Part shown: positions 11,881-21,757 of the stretch, piece after piece
How positions within the stretch are numbered: the stretch's first letter is position 1
How the letters are laid out: every line of letters starts with the position of its first letter
Assembly: GCA_021464525.1 (NCBI GenBank)
Contig: JADRCO010000827.1
Span: 1 to 25,894 of the forward strand
Source of the DNA: Rhizophagus sp. LPA8_4_AMF
Taxonomy: Eukaryota; Glomeromycota; Glomeromycetes; Glomerales; Glomeraceae
Length of the DNA: 25,894 nt
Direction: 5' to 3'
Notes under the pieces: model-generated
What the model was told of the DNA's origin: nothing
What the model saw: the letters and a program-made list of their open reading frames with translations, nothing else
The model's database searches: none
Position numbers and translations under genes: made by a program

Positions 11881-11900
11881 AAGTTGAAGAAAAATCGGTT

Positions 11901-11910
11901 CCTTTATATA
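11901..11910 (-). promoter_or_regulatory. TATA box for the HMG-box gene
   Basis: On the minus strand the sequence reads TATATAAAGG, a good TATA element about 500 nt upstream of the start codon. It immediately precedes the AUG-free leader, and the first CAT (antisense ATG) lies beyond it near 11930. Confidence 0.5.
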
Positions 11911-14689
11911 ATGAATTTTTCATCTAACAATCTTTAATGTTTATCTGCAATGAAAACATTGAAAACATATATTGTTTAAAGTTAAAATTCATAAATAAAA
12001 TAACTATTTAGTATACAGTGGACATTATTTTTTTTAAAAGATTATTATTATTATAATATCCCTTGTTTATACAAATATATTTTGTGAGTTTCAAACGGCA
12101 TAACACGAAACATGAATAAGGAAATCTCATTCAAACATCTGATTACACAAATTAATAATCAAAACCTGATATTGAGGAGATTTTTTGCTTTGATAACCCG
12201 GAGATACAAACAAATTAATAATATATTAGGTTATTTAGTAAATAAAGGGCTTATTTTTTTATTTCTTTTTTTTTTAATGTATACAAAAAAAGAAAAAATT
12301 GAAATAAAATTTTCACGCTACGCGAAAATAAAAATCTAATTTTCTTTGTGAAAAAAAGATCGTATAACATAAGAAACTTTCTATTAAAATTATAAATTAG
12401 GAAATGGTTCTCCGCCTAATCCAATCTCCGAGTTAATTCCGACCTTTTTCCTCTCACTATCTCTTTTCCATACCCCCAAATAAATAAATTATTTAATCAA
12501 TCTTTTTTTCTAAAAATGAAAATAATAAAATATTCGGGCATATTACCTTATTAAGTAACATCAATACTTTACTTAACTGTAAATTTTTTTTACATTTAAC
12601 ACATTCAACAAGGTAATTAAGGCATGATATTCGGTCAATCATTATTATAATTAATGGCATAAATAGATTGTTGTGTTATATTACAATGCCACATTAATAT
12701 TTCCTAAGTAAAGAAATGATTTTTTAAAATGGAACGTTAATGAAAAAGAATTTAGAAATGACAATAAAAAATTTTCCCCAAAGTTTAATCTATCAAATGT
12801 CGTTCACAAAGAATAATATGAAAGGAAAAAAATAATTTCCTCATGATTCTTTGTAATTACGTTAAGATACTATTCTTACAAAAAAGAAAACAAAAAACAA
12901 AAAACAAAAACAATAAAAAAAAAATGTTGGCGTGTAATGATGTAATTAAAGGAGGGTATGTTTCTCGGGCCACGACAATTCTCTCTAACCCCAAATATTT
13001 AGAACAACCCCGAATCAAAATTCTATAGAGCTAAAATGTGAATCAATGGGTATTTTTTTTTATGAGAACAATATTAAACGATTTATAATTAGTCTGAAAC
13101 TTAAGTTCCTTATTTTGTAAGAAAAAAAAATATTTATATATAAAAAAAATTTATAGTATTATTAGCGTTAAAAAAAAAAATCGGATATTATATTCCTTCT
13201 CAAACGTTCTAAGCATGTTCCAAAAATCCCAAATGCAAAACGTGGACTAGAAAAAAAGGTATTAATAACTTTACCACTTCTTACTTAATTTTCCATGCAG
13301 CTCATTATTTGATTTTCCTATTCCCCCTATCTGTCAATTAATTCTATGCCTATGCTTATTTACCGATCTTTTGCAGAGTTGACATCTTCCTCGTGCATGA
13401 ATGAAACAATAAGAAAATAAGAACAATTATAAGAATAACTTTCTTACAGTAATTAAAGTTTAAACGTAATCTGTCAATATATGTTTTCTATATGATATTT
13501 GATCGCTACTACGCCTAACGAAAAAACAAAAGTATCATTGCGATGAAATCTTATACGCAATTATAAGCAGAAAAACAGAAAATTTGTTGATACTAACGCT
13601 TGCCAAAACTTTTGCGCTGACCTGAATCAAATTTTTTTTTTTTAAAAAAAAAAAATAATATAATTTTAGGTAATTCGAGCAAAATTTCCAAATTATTAAT
13701 TACCAGTAACGGTAAAAATTTAGCTGATCCTGCCAGCTCTTCTTAATTAAGCATTTACTGCATTATTTTCGATTTAAATTTCGTAATTAATTTATTAAAA
13801 CCTTTATATACAGATAAAAAGTCTCCTATAATATGCAATTACAATATTATTCCGAACTCTTCATTGGCCTTTAAGTAAAATTACAGAACAGACGAAAATA
13901 CGCATTACGATGTGCAAAAAAAGAGAGTCGCTGCCTTGAATAAATTCGATATTATTACTTATAATTTAACCTAGATAATTTAATTATATTTAGAAATATA
14001 TTTTAATATTTAGTTTTTATTTTTATTTTTAATATTCTTTCTTATTGCAATTTAATGTTAGTTTTAACCATTTTTAACGTTTAAAAAAAAAGGATCAAAT
14101 AGAGTAATAAATGAATTTTTCGTTAAGTAGATGAGATTTTTTATATTTATGAGAAAAAAAGAGGTATTTTGGTCTTACGTATATTATATAATTAGTTTCA
14201 CGCTCGTAATAAAACATTTTCCATTTTCATAAGTAATAAAAAGTTGATATTACATGTTAATATTGATACGCTTTATTTCTTTCCTTATAATTCCTATGTT
14301 GTTTTAATAAATGCATTATATTAAGAAAAAATATAACGTAAATTAAATTTTTTACCCTAAACTTTCTTTTTTGCTTATAAAATAATTAAAATTTTCATCT
14401 TTATCGAAAATAAACGGTTGATAACAACTTCTTTGACAATCATTTCTATTTAGAATAATGATCTACATTTGTTTTTCCGCTGTTTATAGACATTATCCAC
14501 AAAATAAGGAATTTATTAGAAAATCTCTCATTTATATATAAATTTTATGAAAAGATAAAGTCGAGTCGTAACGTATTGAATCAATTTTTATAAAAAAAAA
14601 ATGTTATATCTTTAATTGTGAATATTTAATATTATTTAAGAAGCATTAAAAAAGTTATCCTTGTTATTTTAAGGATAAATTTATTTGGC
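11911..14689. other. AT-rich intergenic stretch, no gene seen
   Basis: Only short frames occur (the longest, 12112-12339, is 75 codons of Lys/Ile/Phe-rich sequence). None shows a motif. A poly-T/poly-A palindrome of about 12+12 nt lies near 13632-13655. Nothing else is supported. Confidence 0.5.
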
Positions 14690-14810
14690 ATATCGTATAT
14701 TTCCAAAATTAAGCACCCCTTTTTTAATTATGATGCTGGCCAAAGTAATCATAATTCCGGTCAAATCATCATAACGCGTCCAGATACTTAATTATGGAAA
14801 TATATGGTAT
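14690..14810. mobile_element. Short palindromic MITE-like element
   Basis: The left end at 14690-14715 (ATATCGTATATTTCC...) and the reverse complement of 14785-14810 (ATACCATATATTTCC...) match at 22 of 26 positions. The interior has TGCTGGCCAAAG and AATTCCGGTCAAA motifs shared with other repeats in this window. At 121 bp it has no room for a gene. It is a fold-back, non-autonomous element or its remnant. Confidence 0.65.
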
Positions 14811-16728
14811 AAAAATTATATACAATTAAATTTGAAGAATCATACTTCTATACCTGATTTAAATGGTTTAAACTTGTCTTGAAAAGGTAATATTTGAGAG
14901 ATTATACATTTATATAGTATTATATTATTTCATTGTATTTTGATACTTTATATTGTCAAATCATTTATTTATTTATTTATTTTATTTATTTTATTAAGTT
15001 GCCTATAGTATACTTATTACTCTCTATATATAAACTTGTACTTTAAAGTATGACATTAAATAGCCTTCATAAACAGTTACTATGTTTGATCAATTATGTA
15101 GTCTTTTTGCCATTGATTAGAATTAATGATAATTTTATAATGCTGGTCAAAAATTAAGCTAACGTAACGTGATCGAATGTGTTGTTAAATTATCGAAAAA
15201 TGATCGACGAATTTTTTTTTCGGGCTATAAAAAACATAAACCTTCCCAGTTAAATATTCACATACGCAAAAAACAATTTCATTGTATTTTAAAAATGGTA
15301 TTGAAAATTCATTTTTAAATGACAAGGTAAATCGTATAATAATATTATTGTCACGAGTACCATTTTTTTGATCCCTCTTGACATTTCTCATTGTTAATTC
15401 TAAATTGGTATATTTCTTTCTTTACCAAAATTAGGGAATTTTTCGGTTATTATCGGAGATAAATATTACATACATAATAATTTTATTTTTGCGTATCCTG
15501 TTGCATATTGAAAAATCTTACGTCTGGTCAGTCGCAAGATTACATGTAAGTTCATTATCATAATAAGTTTACGATTCTAAAATTCAATAAATTGAAATTA
15601 TAATCATATAATACCTTTTCATCTGGTAATCCTACATTTATGGGCTTATACATTATTAATTCACCCTGACTAGACGAAGCAAATTTTGGTAGTTTTATGC
15701 TTTCAAACCGAATTACCGATAGAAATGATAATAATGAAAATTAATAACGACAGATTACCTTTTCGGAACTGCGTGCATGTCACGTGATCAAATTATGATT
15801 AAGCACGTGGCTTGCGCAATTTCTCTGATTTCTTTAATGCGATAATTCCGGCTGGGTAGGCCCCAGCGATTTACTAATACAAAAAATACTATTTAATGAG
15901 ACGTTTTATCGGATCCAAGTCATCCAACCGATCAACCGTTCGTTTCACACCCTTCCATTTCCGTTAATATGTTGTATCATCATTTTTATATCAGATTCTG
16001 ACTCCATAAACCAATATCCGCAGCAATTAATGAACCATTTGATCGCGTACTAAAGTAATTATAAAAAAGCGCGTGCGAAAACCCATTCGATATTCTTGAT
16101 TGATACTCTCGTTTACTCGAACTGTCATTTTTAAAAATTCATTATTTTTAATGATCTGACTAATGTATTTTAAATCTTTTGTAAAGTTCTACATAATTGT
16201 GTAATCTGTTTAAATATGGATTTTCTTCCTTTTTATCTCGAACTTTTTATCCTTATTCTTTATGTCAAAAGCCCGTTTAAATAACAATAGACATTAAAGA
16301 AAATTAATTAGAAGAAATCAAAGATGGAATCAATTTCGAAGGCGCAGAATTTTTAATGGAACGACAGTAATAAATAATGACGTGGACACATTACAGTAAA
16401 TCTTATAATAAATTGCGAGACACTCTAATCACGTTGTTCGAAGGACACTTGACATATTGACATATTTCGTTAGAACTCGGTCGAGAGCAGAGTGGCGTAG
16501 TCTTTATTTTATTCTGAGATATACCGAATCTTACCGAGTTTCTCTCGACATGTGACTAGCTGTCCCGCACTTCTGAAATTTGATGTGCAAAATCTAATTT
16601 CTATAATTTCTCTTCCTTAAATATCATCTATTACTACCAAGATTTAGTAATACTTAATTATTAATTCATACTTTTAAATTTTAATTGTTCATTATTTTTG
16701 CGGATCTCTAGTTCATAAAATAAATACT
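14811..16728. other. Gene-free stretch with a possible unassigned promoter
   Basis: Composition is less extreme at about 15530-16600. Two CACGTG boxes (15781-15786 and 15804-15809) and a TATA-like TTATAAAAAAG (16059-16069, plus) could mark a promoter. The only downstream frame with an AUG that I noted is 22 codons (MDFLPFYLELF... near 16217). I therefore cannot support a gene. Confidence 0.4.
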
Positions 16729-16970
16729 TGTTATTCCATGGGTATCAATGAATAACTGAAATATTCACCGATGCCTTGGGGGCCCCCCCGAAGGGAGGGG
16801 AGCATCGGTGTATATGGAGTATTTATTAGATACCCATGGAATAACAGGCTTATCTCATTGTGTATGACGTATACACCGATGGATTTATACTTTTTTATAC
16901 TTTTTTTATACCGGTGGAGTAATTTACAAAAAAATTCATCGGTGTATACATAATACCGATGGGATAATTC
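16729..16970. mobile_element. Nested-hairpin MITE-like element (ACCGATG family)
   Basis: An 18-bp perfect inverted repeat (16729-16746 with 16829-16846, TTATTCCATGGGTATC core) encloses a second one (CACCGATGC 766-774 with GCATCGGTG 802-810) and a GC-rich apex GGGGGCCCCCCC. A second hairpin follows: GTATACACCGATG (16869-16881) with its exact complement at 16937-16949. The outermost ends, TTATTCCATGGGTAT (16731-16745) and the complement of 16953-16967, match at 13 of 15 positions, so the whole block may be one element. The open frames on both strands here are by-products of the palindromes. The right edge touches the next element. Confidence 0.65.
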
Positions 16971-16974
16971 CAGG

Positions 16975-17680
16975 TACAGTCGCACCGGAAAAGTAATGTC
17001 CGATTGCTTGTTTCAATTTTTTTTTTATATTTTTTATGAAAACATACCGCTCATTGTTCTTTTAAAATGTCATACAAAATCAGTTATGTGTACTGAAACG
17101 AGTTTTCAAAATAAGGGAAAAATACTACTTTTTATTATATTAAAAGCAAGAAGCCAAAAATTGTCTAAAATTAATAAAATTGCAACTGCTAATTTACCAG
17201 TTAATTTAAATTAAGTAGAGAACGTATAGAAGCATCCTACTCTTCCTAAGATCATTACTGGTAAAATCATAAAAGTTCGGGAAAAATGGCATTTTATTCC
17301 TTAGAGGCTGCATTGCTTCATTGCTCCGAAACGGTTGATTGGATCAAGACTATTTATTGGTTCCCAATCTGTTCTACGGTGCCACAAAGTTTTAAGGCGC
17401 AGTGCTGTTACTTTTCCAAATATTTCAAGGACTTTGCCCAGGACCGAGTGGGACCGACGGGACCGTGAGATCATCTTTAACTAAACGTCTAAACTGAAAG
17501 ACATAAAAATTTGGATAGTTCCGTTTTTGAGAAGCTGTTTCGGCGTTATGAAACTTTGATGTAATATGAGAAGCAAAGTTAGATGTAAATTTTTTATTAA
17601 TATATAAACTAGTGAAAAATATAAATATTTTTGTTTGTCTTCAATTTCAAATCGGGCGTTACTTTCCGACGCGACTGTAC
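16975..17680. mobile_element. Non-autonomous Tc1/mariner-like DNA transposon, about 0.7 kb
   Basis: Terminal inverted repeats of about 30 bp are visible. The left end starts CAGTCGCACCGGAAAAGTAA (16977 on), and the complement of the right end starts CAGTCGCGTCGGAAAGTAAC (17678 backward), and both run on to CCGATT. A TA dinucleotide flanks each end (16975-16976 and 17679-17680), as expected of Tc1/mariner insertion. The interior has no transposase. Its two open frames (16996-17214 and 17286-17468) show no DDE motif. The middle (about 17280-17470) is clearly richer in G+C than its surroundings and may be captured sequence. Confidence 0.8.
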
Positions 17681-17957
17681 ATTATCTCGAGTAGTATATC
17701 TTTTTGAAATGTTTGTACATACATACCAAATCCCGAACCCAAAGTCCGTGATTTTGCATGATCAAAGTGACTTAAATGTGTCACAAAAATGTCGTTGATG
17801 GAGTTACATATTTAAAGCTTACATATCTCACTCAGCATACATTATATGAATTTTCGGTCTCTGAATTTTATACAACACCTGATTTTTAAAATTATTACCA
17901 TGAATCCATGACAAGAATATTTTAATTAAGCTATAATTAATTCTTTTTGTTATTAAG

Positions 17958-18041
17958 GGTAATCCCGACTTTAGTTCTGATGATTTTAATGGTTCTAAAG
18001 ATTCTGAAGATTCTGATAAAAAAAGAGTTCGTGCTATTTAA
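17958..18041 (+). pseudogene. Acidic/serine-rich C-terminal coding fragment (unassigned)
   Basis: A frame of 27 codons plus stop follows a good acceptor (TTCTTTTTGTTATTAAG). It encodes GNPDFSSDDFNGSKDSEDSD followed by KKRVRAI. Asp/Ser-rich tails that end in a basic stretch are typical of real protein termini, and the codons look unlike the noncoding neighbourhood. I find no matching upstream exon. It may be the last exon of a decayed gene or a captured exon. The function is unknown. Confidence 0.35.
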
Positions 18042-18245
18042 TTGTTAAATCGTCAATAGTTAAAAATATATTAATGTACTTTTATTGTCAGGATATATTA
18101 TGTTAAATTAATGCGGCAAATAACTTAAATGTAATGTCAATAGTATAATATAAAGCATTGCAACGAAGAAAGATCGACGACATAATCAATCAATCCTATT
18201 GGTTAACACGATAAAAATGTCATTAATTTTTGAAAAATGGAGTAA

Positions 18246-18461
18246 ATGGGGAAACCCCAAAAAATCAACCTTTTATTTTACTGTTTCTTCTATTATCACG
18301 TGATGAAATATATTCTTCAACAATTTCAACAACAAAATAATTCAATAAAAAATCATTTAAATCTTTGTGGAATTGGAAAACGCGTGAAGATAATTAATAT
18401 TGAAGAAGATAATTATGAAGTTTTAAATTGTAAACAAAGTTTTAAGCGCATACACATATGA
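18246..18461 (+). CDS. Hypothetical small protein or gene fragment
   Basis: A 71-codon frame. Its second half (about 18300-18461) has protein-like composition, with an IGKRVKIINIEEDNYEVLNC stretch, while the first half is low-complexity (LQQFQQQNN). I recognise no family. It lies between a coding scrap and an inverted-repeat element, with no TATA or splice evidence, so it could be a relic or chance. A short frame in another phase at 18217 (MSLIFEKWSKWGN...) overlaps its start. Confidence 0.2.
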   Translation: MGKPQKINLLFYCFFYYHVMKYILQQFQQQNNSIKNHLNLCGIGKRVKIINIEEDNYEVLNCKQSFKRIHI

Positions 18462-18474
18462 TAACATTCGGATA

Positions 18475-18738
18475 TACCGTATAGCGCTGCCTACAGTAAG
18501 TACCCTTGGTAAAGTACCCCCCTTAAATAGTACCAGGGTACTATTCAAAAATAAATGCTGAAATTTTTGAATAATACTCCCGGTACTAATCAAATAAATG
18601 AGTTTACTCAAAGGCGAAATTAGCATATAAATGATAATTCTGGTCAAAATTTCTGACATGATTAGTATCCCCCTTACATAGTACGCCCCTGGTAATATTT
18701 AAATATACCCTGGTACTGTAGGCAGCGTTATACGGGTA
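18475..18738. mobile_element. MITE with 24/25-bp ends and TA flanks (family C)
   Basis: The left end TACCGTATAGCGCTGCCTAC (from 18475) and the complement of 18714-18738 (TACCCGTATAACGCTGCCTA...) differ by one base and one 1-nt indel across about 24 nt. TA lies at both outer edges. The 264-bp interior repeats GTACCC/GGGTAC-type motifs and holds one AATTCTGGTCAAAATT core. It is too short to encode a transposase. The near-identical ends suggest it is fairly young. Confidence 0.85.
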
Positions 18739-18908
18739 AATCATTACTAAGTTTCCCAATATACAAAAAAAAAAATATTGCATTTAGTAGATCTTGAAAA
18801 ATCAAATAATGTTGATGGTTAACGTTATATTGATTCATTTAATCGATATGTCTACGTTCGTGAGTATAATATTCAAAGTAATATGTCATAGATTATAATT
18901 AATATATT

Positions 18909-19114
18909 GGATAGCACTGACTAAGGTATCCCCCTTTAGGCGTACCCCCTTATAATATACCCGGGTATGTTATGTAGAGGATAATTTTAATTCTGGTAAA
19001 ATTAGGCTAATTCTGGCCGATTTTTCCATGTTCCATACAAGGTACCCCCGGGTACGATTCAATTTTTACAGTAATTTGCTGAAATTGATATAGACCCGAG
19101 GTAGTGCTATACGG
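18909..19114. mobile_element. Second, more decayed member of the family C MITE
   Basis: The left end near 18911 (ATAGCACTGACTAAGG) and the complement of 19093-19114 (CTACCGTATAGCACTACCTC...) resemble each other and share the CCGTATAGCRCT signature with the element at 18475. The interior again carries GGTATCCCCC, CGTACCCCC and GGTACCCCCGGGTACG motifs and two AATTCTGG cores. It is shorter (about 206 bp) and the exact ends are less certain. Confidence 0.6.
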
Positions 19115-20532
19115 TAGTTGTTCAGTTATCAATCGGCTAAGTGATATTTATTGTATTTTCAAACATGATTATTTTTTACTAATGTCTAAATAATGATATG
19201 TAATATTAGTATTTATTTGATTTTATTATACTTAAATAATAGATTAATTTAAATAAAAATCGAATCTATATGACAGGTTTCGGCATTTCTGCAGATTCGG
19301 CACTATGTGGGATTTCGACTTTCGGCATTGGGCCAAACGAGTTTCGGCAAGCAACCTTAGTAGTTCCATCAACATAAAATCATAACCGCCAGAATTTAAA
19401 ATAATCCGTTTTATATTCTATATATTTCCAAAACCTATGAGTAAATCTACAGGCCAAATATTATCAAGCAATGGTCTTGTCTCAGTAATTGTGTAATTTC
19501 AACGCCATAAATAAATATTTTATTCAATTAATCGTTAATCAAAGGAGAAAAAATTTCATACGATATCTGGTGAAGTTGTTCGTTATATTTTGTTGATAAA
19601 GAATATATATTCATTTTCTCCTAACTGCGTATTAACTATTAAATGAATTATTTAATAACTGAGTAGTAACTTTTTACATTCAATGTGATAAATAAAAAGA
19701 TAATTAAGCAGTTGACAAAAAAGTTAATTATGAAAATGAACTGAGAATTAACTCTGCGGATCGCAGCATGATGACTAACATTCTCATTTACCGAAATCAT
19801 GTTATTAAATGAATTAGAAGGAGCAAAAATAAGAAAAAGCGAGAAGTTTTCCGAGTCAGAAAACTTATAAGTTTGATTCATAATATGTAAGTTATTATCG
19901 AGTAAACAAATAAAAGCTAATTTTTAAACTCTTAATAAATATTATGTATTGTCACTAAATCTATAAGGGATCATGGGAGACCTTGAATAATCAATGATTT
20001 TTTCTTAGAATAAAATTGTACTTTCACGCTTTTTTTAAAAAAAGACGAAATGGTTAATATTTATCGAAAAATATCTTCATAATATTGTCACAGTGATTAA
20101 GATATATTAATTTACGTAATGTCGGAGTCTGTCTCCTATAATAATTGCTTGCGTTCATAGTTTGTCATATAAAAAAAATTTATAAATATGTTTCCAATAT
20201 CTATTGTTTGCTACTGCTTTTTTTTCCAAGTAACTTCACTTTCTTTTTTTGGTTTTCTCTAAGTAATTGCGCGATTTCTTTTTCCTTCTCTCGTCCTTTT
20301 CCTTGCTTTCCTTTCCCTTCCTCATCATTCCCTTGGAAGAGCTAAGGTGACAAGAGATTTTATAATGTTAAGTACCAATGCAGGTTAAATGGTTAAATGG
20401 TCAAATGCACCCTATAAAAAGGAATATCCAGGAAAGGTGCATAAAAATGAATAGTGCATATATATAAATGTCTATAGAATATTTTATCTATATTTTATGG
20501 ATATTTTTATAATATACACTATATATTCTCCA
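19115..20532. other. AT-rich intergenic stretch, no gene supported
   Basis: The longest frames (19648-19881 minus, 77 codons; 20145-20345 plus, 66 codons) lack motifs. The plus one simply reads a pyrimidine-rich tract. No RNA gene is seen. Confidence 0.5.
20217..20340 (+). other. Pyrimidine-rich tract
   Basis: The plus strand is strongly C/T-biased with TTCC, CCTT and TCTC blocks. It resembles in composition the minus-strand leaders of the microexon arrays near 22870-22970 and 25585-25720. It could be a leader of an unrecognised plus-strand transcript, but I find no start codon with a convincing frame after it. Confidence 0.35.
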
Positions 20533-20600
20533 TATACAGTCCCCGACGAAAATAATGGCTTCTTAATTTGGTCATAACTTCATTAATGTCCCGATTAGAA
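20533..20600. mobile_element. Lone Tc1/mariner-like transposon end
   Basis: TACAGTCCCCGACGAAAATA, continuing to ATGG, is a typical Tc1/mariner terminal repeat next to a TA. I find no matching opposite end in the window. It may be a truncated copy or the end of an element interrupted by later sequence. Confidence 0.5.
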
Positions 20601-21133
20601 CATTACTTATAATACCAATTAAATAGTGGGATTCTCATTTAAAAAGCAATAAAAAAATAAGTGAATTTCAAATATTAAACTATTTTTATTTTATTACCCA
20701 AATTTGCTTCCATTACAATCAAATCTATTTATAAAGCTGTTTAACCTTTTCTTGGAATAAAATTTTAGGAAATTCCTAATTGAACTAGAAATTTTTTTGC
20801 ATTTCTATAAGCAATGCATCTCCCTCTTACAAAAAATGTCAAATTCAAAACTGAATGTTTATTATTCTAAGTATCATACTAAAGCTATCCTTAAAAAAAT
20901 ACCGTCAAAATCAAAATGATGATTATTTCACATTTTTAATTTACATTGAGAAAAACTTTTAGAATATGCGTATTTTTTGACTACTAAACAAATAATTTTT
21001 AGATCTTATGAGCTTTTTTTATGATAATTACTTTGCAGAAACTTATAAATATAAGAAATATGACAACAACATTTTTAGAATATATCAAACATATGATATT
21101 TGCATTTCTGTTATCTCTCTTATAACTATATGC

Positions 21134-21360
21134 TTACAATATGATGACAATATGTCTTGGTTTATATAGCAATCATATAACGATCATATAACGATAATAT
21201 GACAACAATATGACTTGGTTTATATAGCAATCATATAATGAAAATGCGATAACAATATGTTTTTGTTTATATAACAATCATATAATGATAATATGCATGA
21301 CAACAATATGTCTTGATTTATATAGCAATCATATAATGATAATATAACAACAATATATAG
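21134..21360 (+). repeat. Tandem array, about 48-bp unit
   Basis: Four to five imperfect units are present. Each has ACAACAATATGTCTTGGTTT followed by ATATAGCAATCATATAATGATAATAT-like sequence. The first unit carries an extra CATATAACGAT duplication. It is noncoding and AT-rich. Confidence 0.85.
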
Positions 21361-21419
21361 TAATATAAATAATTATAATACATTGAACATATCTCAAAAT
21401 CACAAAATGACTCATTTTT

Positions 21420-21568
21420 TTAAAAAACAAGATTTCTCCAATAAAATTCACGCACTTGATTTTACCGTAATTTGCGGTAAATAAAGACCAAGAATAAATT
21501 ACTCTTGACCAAATTTCTTGTGGTATGGAAGTAAAAATGTCTTTAAAAGCTTGTAAACCGTCGAGCAA
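21420..21568 (-). pseudogene. Possible Tc1-type transposase C-terminal scrap
   Basis: The minus frame reads LLDGLQAFKDIFTSIPQEIW, then SRVIYSWSLFTANYGKIKC. The pattern with SIPQEI, a later VIxS and ANYGKIKC resembles the last part of Tc1-family transposases (an IPxE block, then an ANGG-type end), but no catalytic Asp/Glu residue is present. A stop precedes it in frame, and no AUG starts it. A lone Tc1-like end lies about 0.85 kb away on the expected side. Chance similarity is quite possible. Confidence 0.25.
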
Positions 21569-21757
21569 TTGGCAACTTCATTTCCGTTTTTGATGAATAA
21601 TAAAGTAATATAATAAAATATGTTTATTATGTTAGTAATATAATAACGCCATAAATAACTATATTTCTATCTATACTGCATTATAATAATACTGTATCTG
21701 TTTAAAATATAACTTCGGTTTGCTTCATCATACTCAGTATTACATGTATTCCTACAA

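Noticed and set aside
13625..13660. Poly-T/poly-A palindrome as a terminator
   Set aside because: No gene ends nearby, and such runs are common in this AT-rich DNA.
16480..16560. tRNA-like or SINE-like segment (TGGCGTAGTC resembling an A box)
   Set aside because: No B box or cloverleaf could be found at the right distance.
16731..16985. Frames on both strands at the nested hairpin as genes
   Set aside because: They are symmetric by-products of the palindromic element.
20145..20345. Ser/Phe/Pro-rich 66-codon protein
   Set aside because: It is a reading of a pyrimidine-rich tract. Such tracts elsewhere in this window look like leaders.
21134..21360. 48-bp tandem array as a CRISPR array
   Set aside because: Units are contiguous and imperfect with no unique spacers, and the sequence looks eukaryotic.
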